From Palsa-1392 sp036490335 (GTDB lineage Bacteria > Verrucomicrobiota > Verrucomicrobiia > Chthoniobacterales > UBA10450), in assembly GCA_036490335.1 (NCBI GenBank), contig DASXEB010000017.1:434001-498000 (forward strand): a stretch of DNA of 64,000 bases, read 5' to 3'. Under the pieces are notes generated by a model. That model was not told where the DNA came from. It saw only the letters and a list, made by a program, of their open reading frames with translations, and did no database searches. Positions 8,580-18,607 of this stretch are shown here, piece by piece. The position numbers were made by a program, and so were the translations under genes. Numbering within the stretch: the stretch's first letter is position 1; each line of letters opens with the position of its first letter.

Positions 8580-9974
8580 TTAGGCGAGCAATAATTTTTC
8601 GAGCTCAACCTGTCGTTGACGATCTTCGCGCGCGCGCGCCGCATGCGCCGGTCGATGCCGAATGACGCGTCCGAATTTTGGCGCCGGGATTTTTCCCCCC
8701 AGTTTTTCGAGTGCGTGCGCGGCCGCGCCGCGCAGCGAAGCTTCCTGATCCGCGGTCGTAACGAAATCGCGGCCTAACGAGTCGGCGAGAATCTGGAGCG
8801 AGGCCGGCGATTGCAAGATCCCGCCGGAAACGATGTTTTTTTCGAAATGTTCCGCGACTTTTTCAAGCTCATCGAAGATGTCGGCAAGCCGATGACAAAT
8901 CGCCGCGGTGGTCGCGCGCAAGAGATCGGCCGCAGTGGTCGCTTGGGTCAATCCGATGACGACGCCGTCGAGATTTTCCGGCCACGTCGGCGCGCGCTCG
9001 CTCACCCAAAACGGCAGCACCGTCAGCCGCGAAACCTTTGGCGCGCGGAGAATCCGCTCGATCTTACGATCGTTAGGCGAAAGGCGCAGTTCGCGCAGAC
9101 ACCAGGCGCGGAGATTTCCGGCGTTACTGATCGCGCCGCCAAATAGCGCGCGCTTTTCGTCCACCACGAAACGGAAAAGGCCGAACGGAATCGAGAGCGA
9201 ATTTTGCCTCACGACTCGAACCGCGGCGCTCGTGCCGATGTTGATCGCGGCGACGTTTGGATCGGTCGCGCCGGAGCCGAGATTGCCTGCCGCGCCGTCG
9301 CCGATCGCGGAAAAAAAATTCTCCGCGCGGTCACAGAGCGGATTGAATTTCGCACTCGTTAGGCCGACGATTTCGAGCATTTCGCGGTCCCAGTCGCGCG
9401 TCGCGAAATTGTAGAGGCCGCTGCCGCTCGCCATCGAATGGCTGCATGCGCGAACGCCGAAAATTTCCTCGAAGATCCATTCCGCTGGCGAGACCCAGCG
9501 CGTGACGCGACGAAAAATTTTTGGCTGGGCGCGCCGCAGCCAGCGCAGTTTTGCCGGCCAAAATGTCGCCCGCAACATGCAACCGGTTCGTTGCAGAATT
9601 TCGCGTTCGTTGAGATGCGCGCGCAGCTTCACGGCTTCATCGGCGGAGCGCGTGTCGGCCCAAGTGTAAATCGGCGTGAGCGGTTTTCCGGCGCGATCGA
9701 GGCCGAGCAGGCTGTGCCAGAAGCCGGAGCCGGCGACGATCGAGTCATTCGTTAGGCGAGGAATTTGGCGGAGGCATTTTCTGGTGGCGTGCAAGAGAAT
9801 TGCCGGATCGAGTTCGGCGCCGTGCTCGCGAGAATTGCGCAGCCGATAAGTTTCGCTCGCGCTGTTTTTCAAAATCCGCCGGGCGCGGGCGTCGAAAAGC
9901 GCGCAACGAACCGACGATGTGCCGATGTCGAGCGCGAGGACGACAGGCGCGGTGCAGCGGCGATTCGTTCCCAT
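8580..9974 (-). CDS. FGGY-family carbohydrate kinase (gluconokinase-like)
   Basis: A 464-residue ASKHA-fold sugar kinase. It has the phosphate-1 loop LALDIGTSSVRCALFDARAR, the substrate-facing region GSGFWHSLLGLDRAGKPLTPIYTWADTR, the ATP-side INIGTSAAVRVV, and the adenosine region IVSGGILQSP. GSGFWHS.LLG and TWADTR resemble gluconate kinases of the FGGY type more than xylulokinase or glycerol kinase, so phosphorylation of gluconate is my best guess. The stop codon lies in a CGTTAGGC copy at 8578, and four more copies are in the gene. There is no sugar transporter next to it. Confidence 0.82.
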   Translation of the reverse strand: MGTNRRCTAPVVLALDIGTSSVRCALFDARARRILKNSASETYRLRNSREHGAELDPAILLHATRKCLRQIPRLTNDSIVAGSGFWHSLLGLDRAGKPLTPIYTWADTRSADEAVKLRAHLNEREILQRTGCMLRATFWPAKLRWLRRAQPKIFRRVTRWVSPAEWIFEEIFGVRACSHSMASGSGLYNFATRDWDREMLEIVGLTSAKFNPLCDRAENFFSAIGDGAAGNLGSGATDPNVAAINIGTSAAVRVVRQNSLSIPFGLFRFVVDEKRALFGGAISNAGNLRAWCLRELRLSPNDRKIERILRAPKVSRLTVLPFWVSERAPTWPENLDGVVIGLTQATTAADLLRATTAAICHRLADIFDELEKVAEHFEKNIVSGGILQSPASLQILADSLGRDFVTTADQEASLRGAAAHALEKLGGKIPAPKFGRVIRHRPAHAARAREDRQRQVELEKLLLA

Positions 9975-10060
9975 GATTTAATTTCGTTGCTTGTCTCGCG
10001 TTTGAATCTTTCCGACTTTGGACGGGCGCGATTGCCCGCGCGCCGCCGAATGCAGTTTGA

Positions 10061-11266
10061 GTGAAAGCGCTTTTCCTGACGAATGAATATCCGCCGCACG
10101 TCTACGGTGGCGCGGGCGTGCATGTCGATTATCTCTCGCGCGAGCTGGCGAAATCGATCGACGTCGAAGTGCGTTGTTTCGGCGATCAGAGTTCGTTAGG
10201 CACGAATCCGGTCGTCCGCGGCTTCGAGCTGGACGCGGCGGAGTGGAATTGTCCGAAATCGTTGCGTTCGGTTTTCGGCGCGGTGCAGCGCTGCCTGGAT
10301 TTTAACACGACCGAGATCGCGGCCGACGTCGTGCATTGCCATACTTGGTACAGCCATATCGGCGGCATTCTCGCGAAATTGAACTACGGATTGCCGCTCG
10401 TGATCACGGTGCATTCGCTCGAGCCGATGCGCCCGTGGAAACGCGAGCAGCTCGGCGGCGGATACGATTTCACGGTCTGGCTGGAGAAGACCGCGCTCGA
10501 AATGGCCGACGCCGTGATCGCGGTCTCGGAGGAGACGAAGGCGGATGTGAATCGGCTTTTCAAAATCCAGCCGTCGCGTTTGCACGTGATTTATAACGGG
10601 ATCGATCTGGCGGAATATCAGCCTAACGAATCGACGGACGCGCTCGTTCGTTACGGGATCGATCCGGCGAAACCGTTCCTGCTTTTTGTCGGCAGAATCA
10701 CGCGACAGAAAGGGATTATCCATCTCGTTAGGGCGATTGAATTCATGGATCGCGATTTTCAAATCGTGCTCTGCGCCGGCGCGCCGGACACGCCCGAGAT
10801 CGCGACGGAAATGCAATCGGCGGTGCGTCGCGCGCAGGAAAAACGGCCGGACGTGATCTGGATCGAGCAGATGGTGGACAAGAAAAATGTCATCCAGCTT
10901 TACTCGCACGCGGCGGTGTTTTGTTGCCCGTCGATCTACGAGCCGTTCGGGATCATCAATCTCGAAGCGATGGCCTGCGAGACCGCAGTGGTCGCGAGCG
11001 CGGTCGGGGGAATCAAGGAAGTGGTGGTCGATGGCGAGACCGGATTTCTCGTGCCGGTCGCGCAGATGAAGGAAAGCCCGTTCGAGCCGATCGATCCGCA
11101 AAAATTTTCGCGCGATCTCGCGACGCGGATCAATGAATTGATGGCGAAACCGGAGCTGCGAAAAAAATTTGGCCGCGCCGGCCGCAAACGCGCGGAGGAA
11201 AAATTCAGTTGGTCGGCGATCGCGCAAAAGACGAAACAACTTTACGAAGCGTTGCTGAGAGAGTAG
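10061..11266 (+). CDS. GT4 glycosyltransferase, glycogen-synthase (GlgA/GlgM actinobacterial type)
   Basis: A 401-residue GT-B retaining glycosyltransferase with a GTG start. The opening KALFLTNEYPPHVYGGAGVH matches the GT4 glycogen/maltose-1-phosphate synthases of actinobacteria rather than E. coli GlgA. It also has HCHTWYSHIGG, VITVHSLEPMRPWK, VIYNGIDLAEYQ, FVGRITRQKG, and the C-terminal nucleotide-sugar signature PSIYEPFGIINLEAMAC. The likely reaction is ADP-glucose-dependent alpha-glucan extension; another acceptor is possible. It lies 33 bp upstream of obg and is divergent from the FGGY kinase across an 86-bp gap. Confidence 0.82.
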   Translation: MKALFLTNEYPPHVYGGAGVHVDYLSRELAKSIDVEVRCFGDQSSLGTNPVVRGFELDAAEWNCPKSLRSVFGAVQRCLDFNTTEIAADVVHCHTWYSHIGGILAKLNYGLPLVITVHSLEPMRPWKREQLGGGYDFTVWLEKTALEMADAVIAVSEETKADVNRLFKIQPSRLHVIYNGIDLAEYQPNESTDALVRYGIDPAKPFLLFVGRITRQKGIIHLVRAIEFMDRDFQIVLCAGAPDTPEIATEMQSAVRRAQEKRPDVIWIEQMVDKKNVIQLYSHAAVFCCPSIYEPFGIINLEAMACETAVVASAVGGIKEVVVDGETGFLVPVAQMKESPFEPIDPQKFSRDLATRINELMAKPELRKKFGRAGRKRAEEKFSWSAIAQKTKQLYEALLRE

Positions 11267-11299
11267 GGCAGCGTCGCAGTGGAGTTTTATGGTTAGGCA

Positions 11300-12379
11300 A
11301 TGTTTGTCGACCGAATCAAGGTGACGGCAAAAGCTGGCGACGGTGGGCGCGGTTGCGTCAGTTTTCGGCGGGAGAAATTCGTTCCGCGCGGCGGACCGGA
11401 TGGCGGCGACGGCGGGCGCGGCGGCGACATTATTTTGCGTGCGGACGAGCATACCGACAATCTCGCGAGCCTGTTTTACGAGCCGTTGATCAAGGCAAAA
11501 AATGGCACCCACGGCCAGGGCAAACAAATGCACGGCCGCGGCGCGCCGCCGAAAATCATCAAGGTCCCGGCGGGCACTGTGGTCTGGGACGTGGCGAAGG
11601 AAATTTTGCCTAACGATGAGCCGGCGCCCGATCCGCTCGCCGACCTGGTTGCGCCTAACGATGAATTTTTGCTCTGTCGCGGTGGCAAAGGCGGCAAGGG
11701 CAACGTCCATTTCAAAAGTTCGCGCAACCGCGCGCCGCGCCAGTACACCGAGGGCGAACCGGGCGAGGAAGGAATATTTTTGCTCGAGCTGCGCACGATC
11801 GCGGACGCGGCCCTGGTCGGCTATCCGAACGCGGGCAAATCGACCTTGCTCCGGCAAATCTCCGCCGCGCATCCGAAGGTCGCGGCTTATCCTTTCACGA
11901 CGCTGCATCCGATGATTGGGGTGGTCGATTTTTCCGATTATCGGCGCGCGTCGGTGGCGGACATTCCGGGCTTGATCGAAGGCGCGCACAAAAATCTCGG
12001 GCTCGGTCACGCCTTTCTGCGGCACGTAACTCGCTGTCGGCTGTTGCTCTTCGTGCTCGACATGGCCGGAAGTGAAGGACGTAATCCAATTGAAGATTTG
12101 CAACATTTGCGCCGCGAGATCGATCTTTACGACGCGCGATTATCGCAGCGTCAGTGGCGCGTGATCGCGAACAAAATGGATTTGCCGGAGGCGAATGAAA
12201 ACCTGGACGCGTTTCGAAAACGCTTTCCCGATCGCGAGGTCGCGGCGGTCTCGGCGAAGGGCAGCGAAGGAATCGAAAATCTGAAAAACTCGCTCGAGCG
12301 CTGGCTTTCCGAGAATAAATCGGCGGCGAATCCGTCTTTTTATGCGGGGGCCGTGGCGCAGGCGACGCACGATAATTAG
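11300..12379 (+). CDS. obgE: GTPase Obg/CgtA
   Basis: A 359-residue ribosome-associated GTPase needed for 50S assembly. The N-terminal Obg fold has the glycine-rich repeats GGPDGGDGGRGGDIIL and GKGGKGNVHFKSSRN. The G domain has G1 GYPNAGKST, G3 DIPGLIEGAHK and G4 NKMD. There is no large C-terminal extension. The Obg domain contains two GCCTAACGA copies 45 bp apart (11608 and 11653), each encoding Pro-Asn-Asp, in a stretch where Obg proteins vary in length. A one-mismatch GGTTAGGC sits immediately before the ATG. Confidence 0.95.
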   Translation: MFVDRIKVTAKAGDGGRGCVSFRREKFVPRGGPDGGDGGRGGDIILRADEHTDNLASLFYEPLIKAKNGTHGQGKQMHGRGAPPKIIKVPAGTVVWDVAKEILPNDEPAPDPLADLVAPNDEFLLCRGGKGGKGNVHFKSSRNRAPRQYTEGEPGEEGIFLLELRTIADAALVGYPNAGKSTLLRQISAAHPKVAAYPFTTLHPMIGVVDFSDYRRASVADIPGLIEGAHKNLGLGHAFLRHVTRCRLLLFVLDMAGSEGRNPIEDLQHLRREIDLYDARLSQRQWRVIANKMDLPEANENLDAFRKRFPDREVAAVSAKGSEGIENLKNSLERWLSENKSAANPSFYAGAVAQATHDN

Positions 12380-12444
12380 TTAGACAAAGCCAATGAGTGC
12401 CACCAACGTTCACACTTTTTAGCGGCCGAAATCGTTTTCCCATT

Positions 12445-13668
12445 ATGCCAAAACTCGTCGTCGCAAGTTACTGCACCACCTTTCTGAAGTCGGAGATGCT
12501 CCACATTTACCGGCAGGTCACAGCCCTGCGCGAGGTGCAGACCTTCGTCATGACGAAAAAACTGCAGAACGAAGATCGCTTCCCGTTCGACGACATCGAG
12601 CTCATTCCGAAGCCGCGGATCAATCCGCTCCGCCACGGCTGGATGAAATTTATCGATCGCCGGCCGCCGATTGTTTATCGCGGCGAATACCAGGCGCTCT
12701 CGAATCTGCTCGATCGGCGCGGCGCTGATTTGATGCACATTTATTTCGGACACACCGGCGTTCATCTCCTGCCCTTCATCGAATGCTGGAGCCGGCCGTG
12801 CGTCGTTTCCTTCCACGGCGCCGACGTGATGTTGAAAGCGGCGAACCCGGAATACGCGATGAAACTGCGCAAGCTTTTCCAGGTCGCGCCGCTCATCCTC
12901 GCGCGTTCACGCTCGCTCGAGCAACGACTCGTCAGGCTCGGTTGCCCGCCGGAAAAAATTCGCATCAACCGCACCGGCGTGCCGCTGCAGCAATTCCCAA
13001 TGGTCCGCCGCACCGCGCCGCGCGACGGCGCGTGGAATTTTCTGCAAGCCTGCCGTTTGATTCCGAAAAAAGGTCTTACGACCTGTCTGCGCGCCTTCGC
13101 GATTTTTCAGTCGCGCAATCCTCAGGCGCGACTTTACATCGCGGGCAAAGGCCCGTTGCAGCCCGCGCTTGAAATTTTGGCGGCCGATCTCGGCATCAGC
13201 TCGCACGTGCATTTCACCGGATTTTTGTCGCAGGAAAAATTGCTCGATCTTTATCATCTCTGCCACATTTTCATGCACCCGAGCGAAATGCCGGCGGATG
13301 AAAACCAGGAGGGAATTCCAAATTCCATTCTCGAAGCCATGGCTACCGGTATGCCCGTCCTCGCGACACGGCACGGCGGTATTCCCGAAGCGGTCGAGCA
13401 TGGCCGCTGCGGCGCGCTCGTCGCCGAACGCGATCACGAAGCGCTCGCCGAAGAGATGAAAAAGATGACCGCGTCGACGGAAACTTTTGCCGAGATGGGC
13501 GCGCTCGCGAGCGAATCGGTGGCGCTTCACTTCGAGCAGCACGCGCAGATCGCGCACCTCGAAGCGCATTATCAGGAAGCAATCGAGATCGCCGAAGAAT
13601 CGGAAGCGCGCGAGATCGTGCCGCCGGTCATGACGCCGCATTTTCCCGAGCACGTCCCGGCGAAGTAG
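12445..13668 (+). CDS. GT4-family glycosyltransferase
   Basis: A 407-residue GT-B glycosyltransferase of the colanic-acid/WcaL type. The start at 12445 gives MPKLVVASYCTTFLKSEMLH, and an upstream in-frame start at 12397 adds only unconserved residues. Features are YFGHTGVHLLP, VVSFHGADVM, INRTGVPLQQF, LIPKKGLTTCLRAF, YIAGKGPLQPALE, HVHFTGFLSQEKL, and the donor site EGIPNSILEAMATGMPVLATRHGGIPE. It probably extends a surface or lipid-linked glycan. It stands alone, separated from obg by 65 bp. Confidence 0.83.
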   Translation: MPKLVVASYCTTFLKSEMLHIYRQVTALREVQTFVMTKKLQNEDRFPFDDIELIPKPRINPLRHGWMKFIDRRPPIVYRGEYQALSNLLDRRGADLMHIYFGHTGVHLLPFIECWSRPCVVSFHGADVMLKAANPEYAMKLRKLFQVAPLILARSRSLEQRLVRLGCPPEKIRINRTGVPLQQFPMVRRTAPRDGAWNFLQACRLIPKKGLTTCLRAFAIFQSRNPQARLYIAGKGPLQPALEILAADLGISSHVHFTGFLSQEKLLDLYHLCHIFMHPSEMPADENQEGIPNSILEAMATGMPVLATRHGGIPEAVEHGRCGALVAERDHEALAEEMKKMTASTETFAEMGALASESVALHFEQHAQIAHLEAHYQEAIEIAEESEAREIVPPVMTPHFPEHVPAK

Positions 13669-13843
13669 CGGGCTTTTTTCGCGCGATTTTTCTTCCAGGA
13701 AAAAACTTCCGCAAAGTTCCTTGTCAGCGCGCGGAATTTGATCTTCTGTATGCGCGAAATTAGCGGCTCGTTAGGCGCGGAGTTTGTTTTTTCCGAAACG
13801 CTCTGTCACTTTGCCAAGCAAACCGCCGCGTTTCGACCCACGC
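13669..13843 (+). promoter_or_regulatory. Spacer upstream of the ATP synthase genes
   Basis: A 175-bp gap that must hold the end of the glycosyltransferase transcript and the promoter of the atp genes. It has T-rich runs near 13675-13692 that could act as a weak terminator without a convincing hairpin, and a CGTTAGGC copy at 13769. I cannot point to a clear -35/-10 pair. Confidence 0.3.
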
Positions 13844-14782
13844 ATGCTCCACCGCCATCTTCGTTTATTGCCGCTCCTCTTTTGCGAGCTCTTTCTTTTT
13901 GCCGGCCTGACGGCAGGCGCGCCCGCGCAGACCGCGCCGACTCCGGTGGCGACCGCCGCGCCTAACGAGGCCGGCGCGCCGAAAGAAGAGAAGCTCTCGC
14001 TCAAACCGACGCCGCTGCTGACGATCGGCGAATTCAGCGTCACGAACTCGATGCTTGTGACATGGATCGTCGCGATCGCGGTCATCCTTTTTGCGCAAAT
14101 CTCGACCCACAACATCAAACAAATCCCGAGCGGCGCGCAGAACTTTTGCGAATGGATCGTCGAAAGCCTTTACGATTTTCTCGGCTCGATCATCGGGAGT
14201 GATCTGGTGAAAAAGACGTTTTGGTTTTTCGCCACGATTTTTATTTTCATCCTCTTCACCAACTGGGCCGGACTCATTCCCGGCGTCGGCACGGTCGGCT
14301 GGGGTCATCATGATCCGAGTGGCATTTTCGAAATCGATCGCCCGCTTTTTCGCGGCGGCAACGCCGACCTCAACATGACGACCGCGATGTCGGCGATCTT
14401 CTTTGTGCTCTGGTTCGTTTGGGCGCTGCAGGCGAACGGCGTCGGCGGTTTTCTCAAGCATCTCTTCGCACCGAAGGGCGAAATGTCCGGCATCCTGAAA
14501 GTGCTGATGGCGGTGATCTTTTTCCTCGTCGGCTGGCTCGAGGTGATCTCGATTTTGTTCCGGCCGGTCTCGTTGAGCTTCCGGCTTTTCGGAAACATTT
14601 ACGCCGGCGAAGTGATGCTCGAATCGATGTCGAAAATCGTGCCGGTTCTTTCCTGGCTTTTGCCGATCCCGTTTTACTTCATGGAAATTCTCGTCGGCTT
14701 CGTCCAGGCGCTGGTCTTCATGCTCCTCACCGCCGTCTTCACCATGCTCGTCGCGAATCACGACGCGGAGACCGCACATTAA
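13844..14782 (+). CDS. atpB: ATP synthase F0 subunit a
   Basis: A 312-residue proton-channel subunit. The start at 13844 opens on a signal-peptide-like segment (LRLLPLLFCELFLFAGL then an Ala/Pro-rich linker), a feature I associate with AtpB of Bacteroidetes-like groups. Five or so membrane helices follow. The essential arginine is in PVSLSFRLFGNIYAGE, and the last helices include FYFMEILVGFVQALVFMLL. It is the first gene of the atp cluster; no atpI is seen upstream. A GCCTAACGA copy at 13960 encodes Pro-Asn-Glu in the linker. Confidence 0.93.
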   Translation: MLHRHLRLLPLLFCELFLFAGLTAGAPAQTAPTPVATAAPNEAGAPKEEKLSLKPTPLLTIGEFSVTNSMLVTWIVAIAVILFAQISTHNIKQIPSGAQNFCEWIVESLYDFLGSIIGSDLVKKTFWFFATIFIFILFTNWAGLIPGVGTVGWGHHDPSGIFEIDRPLFRGGNADLNMTTAMSAIFFVLWFVWALQANGVGGFLKHLFAPKGEMSGILKVLMAVIFFLVGWLEVISILFRPVSLSFRLFGNIYAGEVMLESMSKIVPVLSWLLPIPFYFMEILVGFVQALVFMLLTAVFTMLVANHDAETAH

Positions 14783-14851
14783 AAATTTCGGCGGCTGTGA
14801 CCGTGGACACCGCGGGTGCCGCTGATCAAAAACAACAAAACAGAAAGCAAT

Positions 14852-15067
14852 ATGACACTACCATTACTGGCAGAAATTGGCGGCAGCATTCACATCGGCC
14901 TCGCGGCTTTTGGCTCGGCCATCGGCATCGGATTGATCGGCCTCGGCTCGACCTCGGCCGTCGGACGCAATCCCGGCGCGATGACTCAGGTCCTGGTGCA
15001 GGCGATTCTCGCGATCGCGCTCACCGAAGCGATCGTCTTCTACGCCCTCTACCTCGCGCCGCATTAA
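14852..15067 (+). CDS. atpE: ATP synthase F0 subunit c
   Basis: A 71-residue hairpin that forms the c-ring. Helix 1 has the repeated small residues GLAAFGSAIGIGLIGLG, the polar loop is GRNPGAM, and helix 2 carries the ion-binding glutamate in ALTEAIVFYALYL. The residue after the Glu is Ala rather than Ser/Thr, which points to proton rather than sodium coupling. The start at 14852 has AGAAAG upstream; an earlier in-frame start would add an implausible charged tail. Confidence 0.93.
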   Translation: MTLPLLAEIGGSIHIGLAAFGSAIGIGLIGLGSTSAVGRNPGAMTQVLVQAILAIALTEAIVFYALYLAPH

Positions 15068-15076
15068 TTTCGCCGG

Positions 15077-15619
15077 ATGATCGCAATCTTCTTGGCGGCT
15101 AACAGCATCGTCGATTCCGCGCGCGAAATCGGCCAGACGTTTGGCTGGAACCTGCGGCTTTTTTTGTCGCAGGTCGTCAGCTTCATCATCGTCGCGCTGC
15201 TCCTGAAGCAGTTCGCCTACAAACCGATTCTGCGCGTTCTCGAAGAACGCCAGCAGCGGATTGCCGAAGGGCTTTTGAACGCGGACAAAATCAAGCAGGA
15301 GCTGGCCGAAGCGGAAAAGCGCTACCAGGAGATGCTCGCGAAAGGCAGCGCCGAAGCGCAAAAAATGATCGATGACGCGCGCGCCAGCGCTGGCGTCATC
15401 GCCGAGCGCAAACAGCAGGAAGCGATCGCCGCCGCCGAGCAAATCATGGCCAAGGCGCGCGAAGCGAGCGTGCTCGAGCACGAGCGCACGATGAGCCAGT
15501 TGAAACGCGAGCTCGGACGGCTCGTCATCGAAACAACCGCGAAAGTAACCGGGAAAGTTTTGACTCCGGACGACCAGCGCCGGCTCCAGGAAGAAGCGAG
15601 CCGGCAAGTCGCGTCTTAG
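15077..15619 (+). CDS. atpF: ATP synthase F0 subunit b
   Basis: A 180-residue peripheral stalk subunit. One N-terminal membrane helix (LFLSQVVSFIIVALLLKQF) is followed by KPILRVLEERQQRIAEGL and a long charged helix rich in Ala, Glu, Lys and Arg up to residue 160, as in all b subunits. It links the membrane sector to the delta subunit. It starts 10 bp after atpE, so it is co-translated in the cluster. Confidence 0.92.
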   Translation: MIAIFLAANSIVDSAREIGQTFGWNLRLFLSQVVSFIIVALLLKQFAYKPILRVLEERQQRIAEGLLNADKIKQELAEAEKRYQEMLAKGSAEAQKMIDDARASAGVIAERKQQEAIAAAEQIMAKAREASVLEHERTMSQLKRELGRLVIETTAKVTGKVLTPDDQRRLQEEASRQVAS

Positions 15620-15654
15620 CCTCATGATCGCCTAACGAGTCCGAATTTCGCGCG

Positions 15655-16047
15655 ATGAAAATCAACAAGGAAATCCGCCAAGCTTCGCGCCACCTCGTGC
15701 GCGCGAGCTTCGTCGACGGCGCGCTCGACCGGGCGAAAGTAAAAAAAATCGTCACCGAGATCGTGGAGAAAAAACCGCGTCAATATGTGCGGTTGCTGGA
15801 AAATTATGAGCGACTGCTTCGGCTCGAAATCGATAAACATCGCGCGCGGATCGAATCGGCGACCGAGCTGGACAAAGCCGCCGGCGAGCGCATCGTCGCC
15901 GATCTGAAACGCCGCTATGGCAGCGGCCTGACGGCGGAATTTTCCGTCAACCCGGCGCTCCTCGGCGGTGTCCGCATTCGCGTCGGCAGCGACGTCTGGG
16001 ACAGCACCGTGCGCAATCGGCTCGAGCGCCTGCAGCAAAAACTTTAG
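15655..16047 (+). CDS. atpH: ATP synthase F1 subunit delta, short form
   Basis: The C-terminal half is unmistakable: GGVRIRVGSDVWDSTVRNRLERL is the conserved delta/OSCP tail that binds the b subunits. At 130 residues it is about 50 shorter than usual (around 175-180). The missing part is in the N-terminal helical bundle that caps the alpha subunits. The start at 15655 follows a stop-containing spacer with a GCCTAACGA copy (15630), and no upstream in-frame extension is evident. It lies between atpF and atpA as expected. Confidence 0.85.
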   Translation: MKINKEIRQASRHLVRASFVDGALDRAKVKKIVTEIVEKKPRQYVRLLENYERLLRLEIDKHRARIESATELDKAAGERIVADLKRRYGSGLTAEFSVNPALLGGVRIRVGSDVWDSTVRNRLERLQQKL

Positions 16048-16065
16048 CCTAACGAACGCCTAACG
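16047..16065 (+). repeat. Tandem GCCTAACGA pair between atpH and atpA
   Basis: Two copies of GCCTAACGA (16047 and 16058) separated by 2 bp occupy most of the 25-bp atpH-atpA gap. The first shares its G with the atpH stop codon TAG. They belong to the dispersed word family described in the findings. Confidence 0.8.
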
Positions 16066-16072
16066 AATCATC

Positions 16073-17605
<1,533 letters not shown>

Positions 17606-17608
17606 TTC

Positions 17609-17646
17609 GCCTAACGCCTAACGAAAAGGTCGCCTAACGCCTAACG
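17609..17646 (+). repeat. Four clustered GCCTAACG copies between atpA and atpG
   Basis: The 42-bp gap between atpA and atpG is almost wholly built from two repeats of CGCCTAACGCCTAACGAA, that is, four overlapping cores starting at 17609, 17616, 17632 and 17639. The last copy abuts the atpG start codon, where a ribosome-binding site would be expected. This is the densest cluster of the word in the window. Confidence 0.85.
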
Positions 17647-17647
17647 A

Positions 17648-18526
17648 ATGGCCAACACGCAAGACATTCGGCGCCGGATCAAGTCGATCCGCAACACCGC
17701 GCAGATCACGAAAGCGATGCAGATGGTCGCGGCCTCGAAGATGCGCAAGGCACAGCAGCACGCGCTCGCCGGGCGGGCGTATTCGCAACTGCTCAATCGC
17801 GTGCTCGTGTCGTTGAAAGGGCGGACCGATCAATTGCTGCATCCGCTGCTCCAGGTGCGGCCTGTGCGAAAGGAGCTGGTGCTGATTATTGCGACGGACA
17901 AGGGTCTGGCCGGGGCGCTGAACACAAACCTGATGCGCGAGGCGGCGAATTTTCCGGCGGAGACAACGGTCTATGTGACGACCGGGCGCAAGGCGCGCCA
18001 GTATGTGGCGCGGAGCCGGCGCGAGTTGCTGGCCGATTTCGAATTGAAGGATGCGCCGACGATTTTGGAGACGAAGGCGATCTCAAAATTTTGCGTGGAG
18101 AAGTTTTTGAGCGGCGAAGTCGACAAGGTGACGGTGCTCTACACGCATTTTGTGAATACGATCAGCCAGCGGCCGCTGGCGCAAACGCTGCTCCCCATCA
18201 GTCCGCTCGCGTTTGAGACGACGGCAGAGAAATCCGCGCCTAACGATGAGCCGGCCGCGCCGATGCTGGAGTATATTTTCGAGCCGAGCGGCCAGGCGGT
18301 GCTCGATTTTGTGCTGCCGTTCTACGTGCAGTACCAGGTTTTTCAAATGGTGCTGGACGCGCGCGCGTCCGAACACAGTGCGCGCATGGTGGCGATGAAA
18401 AACGCGACCGATAACGCGAACCAGTTCATCAAGGACCTGACCCTTGAGTACAACAAGGTGCGGCAGGCCAGCATCACGACGGAGCTGCTCGAGATCGCAA
18501 CGGCGCAGATGGCGCTCGGCGGCTAG
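17648..18526 (+). CDS. atpG: ATP synthase F1 subunit gamma
   Basis: A 292-residue central-shaft subunit. The N-terminal helix ANTQDIRRRIKSIRNTAQIT and then KAMQMVAASKMRKAQ are characteristic, as are the Rossmann-like ATDKGLAGALNTNL and the C-terminal helix ARMVAMKNATDNANQFIKDL. A GCCTAACGA copy at 18238 encodes Pro-Asn-Asp in a variable loop. It is the last atp gene here. Downstream there is a hairpin and then genes on the other strand, so atpD and atpC must be elsewhere. Confidence 0.95.
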   Translation: MANTQDIRRRIKSIRNTAQITKAMQMVAASKMRKAQQHALAGRAYSQLLNRVLVSLKGRTDQLLHPLLQVRPVRKELVLIIATDKGLAGALNTNLMREAANFPAETTVYVTTGRKARQYVARSRRELLADFELKDAPTILETKAISKFCVEKFLSGEVDKVTVLYTHFVNTISQRPLAQTLLPISPLAFETTAEKSAPNDEPAAPMLEYIFEPSGQAVLDFVLPFYVQYQVFQMVLDARASEHSARMVAMKNATDNANQFIKDLTLEYNKVRQASITTELLEIATAQMALGG

Positions 18527-18538
18527 CCGGTCGGCGTT

Positions 18539-18556
18539 CGTTAGGCGTCGTTAGGC
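18539..18556 (+). repeat. Tandem TCGTTAGGC pair after atpG
   Basis: Two CGTTAGGC cores 10 bp apart (18539 and 18549) lie between the atpG stop and the hairpin at 18562. They belong to the window-wide word family. Confidence 0.75.
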
Positions 18557-18585
18557 AAAAACGGCCGCCCCTTCCGAGGCGGCCG
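18557..18585 (-). terminator. Rho-independent terminator of the PEP-CTERM-like gene
   Basis: Perfect 8-bp arms CGGCCGCC (18562-18569) and GGCGGCCG (18578-18585) enclose an 8-nt loop. Read on the minus strand, the hairpin is followed by a run of five T (18557-18561), as expected for the transcript of the gene ending at 18608. On the plus strand it could also stop the atp transcript, but there is no T run on that side. Confidence 0.75.
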
Positions 18586-18607
18586 CCAAACCAACACCGA
18601 AGGATCT

